Assembly (NCBI GenBank): GCA_034008185.1
Contig: CM067081.1
Coordinates: forward strand, 2,666,001-2,730,000
Length of the DNA stretch: 64,000 nucleotides
Reading direction: 5' to 3'
Source: Gorsachius magnificus
Taxonomy: Eukaryota; Chordata; Aves; Pelecaniformes; Ardeidae
Positions 61,760 to 64,000 of this stretch are shown here, piece after piece (the first letter of the stretch is position 1; the number at the start of each line of letters is the position of its first letter). The notes beneath the pieces were generated by a model, which saw only the letters and a list, made by a program, of their open reading frames with translations, made no database searches and was not told the origin of the DNA. The position numbers were made by a program, and so were the translations under genes.

Positions 61760-62435
61760 CTCATAGATAGAATGGTTTTGGTTGGAAAGGACCTTTTAAG
61801 ATCATCAACACCAACCCTGCTGCCATGGGCAGGGACATCTTCCAGTAGATTAGGTTGTTCAAAGCCCCATCCAACCCAACCTTGAATATTCCATGACGGG
61901 GCATCCACAACTCCTCTGGATAACTTGTGCCAGTGTCTCATCTCCCTCATCATAAAGAATTTATTCCTTATGTCCAACCAAAACCTACCCTCTTGCAGTT
62001 TAAAACCATTTCCCCCTGTCCTGTCACTACAGACCTTGGTAAAAAAATCTGTCCTCATCTTTCTTACAAACTCCCCTTATCTATTGCAAGGTCACAATCA
62101 GGTCTGCCTGGAGACTTCTCTTCTCCAGGCTGAGCACCCCCAACTCTCCCAGCCTTTCCCCAGCGCAGAGGGGCTCCAGCCCTGGGACCATTCCCGTGGC
62201 CTCCTCTGGACCCGCTCCAACAGGTCCATGTCTCTCCTGTGCTGGGGACCCCCGAGCTGGACTCAGGGCTCCAGGTGAGGTCTCCCCAAAGCGGAGCAGA
62301 GGGGCACAATCCCCTCCCTCGCCCTGCTGGCCACGCTGCTGGGGATGCAGCCCAGGGCACGGTTGGCTTTCTGGGCTGCCAGCGCACTCGGCTGGCTCGT
62401 GGCCAGCTTTTCATCCCCCAGTACCCCCAAGACCT
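61760..62435 (-). mobile_element. CR1 LINE fragment, about 0.68 kb
   Basis: Antisense: begins with 'ctcatagatagaatggttttggttgg' (3' end) and extends to 'tcatcccccagtacccccaag'. It matches the body of the 8891 and 38155 copies in reverse complement. Confidence 0.93.
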
Positions 62436-63664
62436 TCTCTGTTTTCACTTTATTTTTTTCCCCAGCCTTCCCCTCCTCTCCATTCATAATCCATTCCTTT
62501 GCAGAAAAGAAACCTTTGCTGCAAAATTGCCTTTCCCCAAAGAGAAAGAAGAAGCAGGGAGACCCTACAAGGGAAGATTCCTTGTGATTTAGAGCATTAT
62601 TATAACAGTTTCACATTTCCAAATAGAAACATCATTTGTGGCATGAGTAGGGCCACTGCCTATTTAAAATGCTGCCTGAGGCAAAGGTACATTTCTACAT
62701 GCACTCTTTACAGAGCTCCTTGAAAGCACTGGAGCCTGCACCAGCTGATACCCCCTCGTCCTGCGTTTGCTTGTCATGATTAAATGTGGCAGGAAGGTTT
62801 TTCCAAAGAGATTAGCCTCCTGTGGTTTCAGTAGTGCCCACGTCCCCATGTGCTGCCCAGATCTGTCCACTGAAAACAGCTCAGGAGCTCATCAGCTCTT
62901 CCAAAAATGAAGTCCCGTCTGCACTCTTGGCATGCTTCACATTAGCACTAGAATGATATGCAAACCACATCTTGTCGGGTGATTGAAGAACTTGGAATTA
63001 TAAATTGCAAATCATATATTTTTAAGCACATTAAGAACACTACATTCATCCTTCCAATTTCAAACAATTTGCTTTTTTTCCTCCTTGGCTTAGCAATGAA
63101 TTGTTTGAGATGTCTCCTTCCTCTGCACAGACGAATAAGGTAGGTGAGATGAACCAAGAGGGAAAATTCAGCCCGAGAAAACGTGGATGACATCTAGGAG
63201 CCTTTCAGCAAGAGCCAGTAAGGTATCTAAAATACTTTGGTTTGTAACACAGAAGAGGACTGCCCAGAGTCAAAACCTTCTCCTCTTAGTGTACACAATT
63301 AGAAACGCTAAATGCAAACCAATGCAAAAAGGAAAGTGTGTGTCTTCTATCCTGCATAATGGAAAAGTAGGAGAGAAAATGAGTAAGAGAAGCTGAAGGC
63401 TGCAAGGGAAAATACATGATGACTGGGGAAAAGAGAGCAAAGAAGAGCTGCAATGGGAATGGAGGAATCTTAGGAATGGGTTGGCACTGTCAAGAAACAG
63501 AGATTAGAACTTTTAGAAATACATGTTGGGTGCTGGATTTTCCCGGCATGACAATGACCAAACATTTCTTTGTCATCAGCAACAACAGGAGATGTTAATC
63601 AATGATACAAGCGATCAACAGATTTTAATCAGCAGACACCACCTGGATGACCTGGCTGGTTTGA
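62436..63664. other. Unique noncoding DNA
   Basis: Nothing recognised; AT-rich. Confidence 0.45.
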
Positions 63665-63852
63665 AAGCATTGGAAGGGGCTGCCCAGGGAAGGTGTCGAG
63701 TTCCCATCCCTGGGGGTATTTAAAAGCCGGGCAGATGAGGTGCTTAGGGACTGGGTTTAGTGATGGGATGGCAGGGTTAGGGGAACGGTTGGGCTTGATG
63801 ATCCTAAAGGTCTTTTCCCACCTGAACGATTCTATGGTTCTAGGATCCTATG
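63665..63852 (+). mobile_element. CR1 3' fragment
   Basis: 'gcattggaaggggctgcccagggaagg' to 'cgattctatggttctaggatcctatga'. Same subfamily as 3030. Confidence 0.92.
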
Positions 63853-63904
63853 AAATCTGTGATTGCCTGTGGAGCTTTGAGCAGAGATCCGCGGAGACTG
63901 CTAC

Positions 63905-64000
63905 AAAGCCTGATGCTCTTCAACATTTTTCTCAATGATCTGGAAATAAATATAAAATTACTGCTGACACAACTCACATACAACACAAAGACAGCCAGCA
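63905..64000 (+). mobile_element. Probable CR1 body fragment running off the window
   Basis: The translation LMLFNIFLNDLE resembles the LFNIFINDI stretch of the CR1 reverse transcriptase at about 38440. The nucleotide sequence is diverged. The copy continues past the end of the window. Confidence 0.6.

Overview
This is vertebrate nuclear DNA and very probably avian. The genes have introns with GT-AG junctions. About two dozen CR1 LINE fragments are present, nearly all 5'-truncated and ending in the CR1-type ATTCTATG 3' repeat. There are also two solo LTRs of a family that is common in bird genomes. Nothing in the window looks prokaryotic. The exact species cannot be told from the sequence.

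Two protein-coding genes are supported, both on the + strand. The last two coding exons and 3'UTR of GDPD5 (GDE2, a six-pass membrane glycerophosphodiester phosphodiesterase) lie at 4508-4620 and 5967-6082, with a poly(A) signal near 6350. About 7 kb past that 3' end is a candidate TATA-containing promoter and untranslated first exon (about 13247-13415). It is followed by the complete coding sequence of KLHL35, a BTB-BACK-kelch protein, in six coding exons between 16178 and 22287 (586 residues). The order GDPD5 then KLHL35 in the same direction matches the human 11q13 locus, which supports both identifications.

From about 22.3 kb to the end (about 41.7 kb) I find no intact gene. The only other coding-like sequence is a broken coiled-coil, tail-anchored protein on the - strand (32446-33190), interrupted by at least two frameshifts. 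The rest is unique noncoding DNA crowded with CR1 fragments, two solo LTRs in opposite orientation (39643-40215 and 58316-58908), simple repeats and a 29-bp G run. Several unique AT-rich blocks with homeodomain-type TAAT cores could be conserved regulatory elements, but only cross-species alignment can show this.

GDPD5 and KLHL35 are not known to act together. GDE2 works at the cell surface in releasing GPI-anchored proteins and promoting neuronal differentiation. KLHL35 is expected to be a CUL3 ubiquitin-ligase adaptor. I found no convincing wholly new biological system. The most unusual structures are a 5'-inverted (twin-priming-like) CR1 insertion, the frameshifted coiled-coil gene remnant and the absence of the expected RPS3 neighbour.
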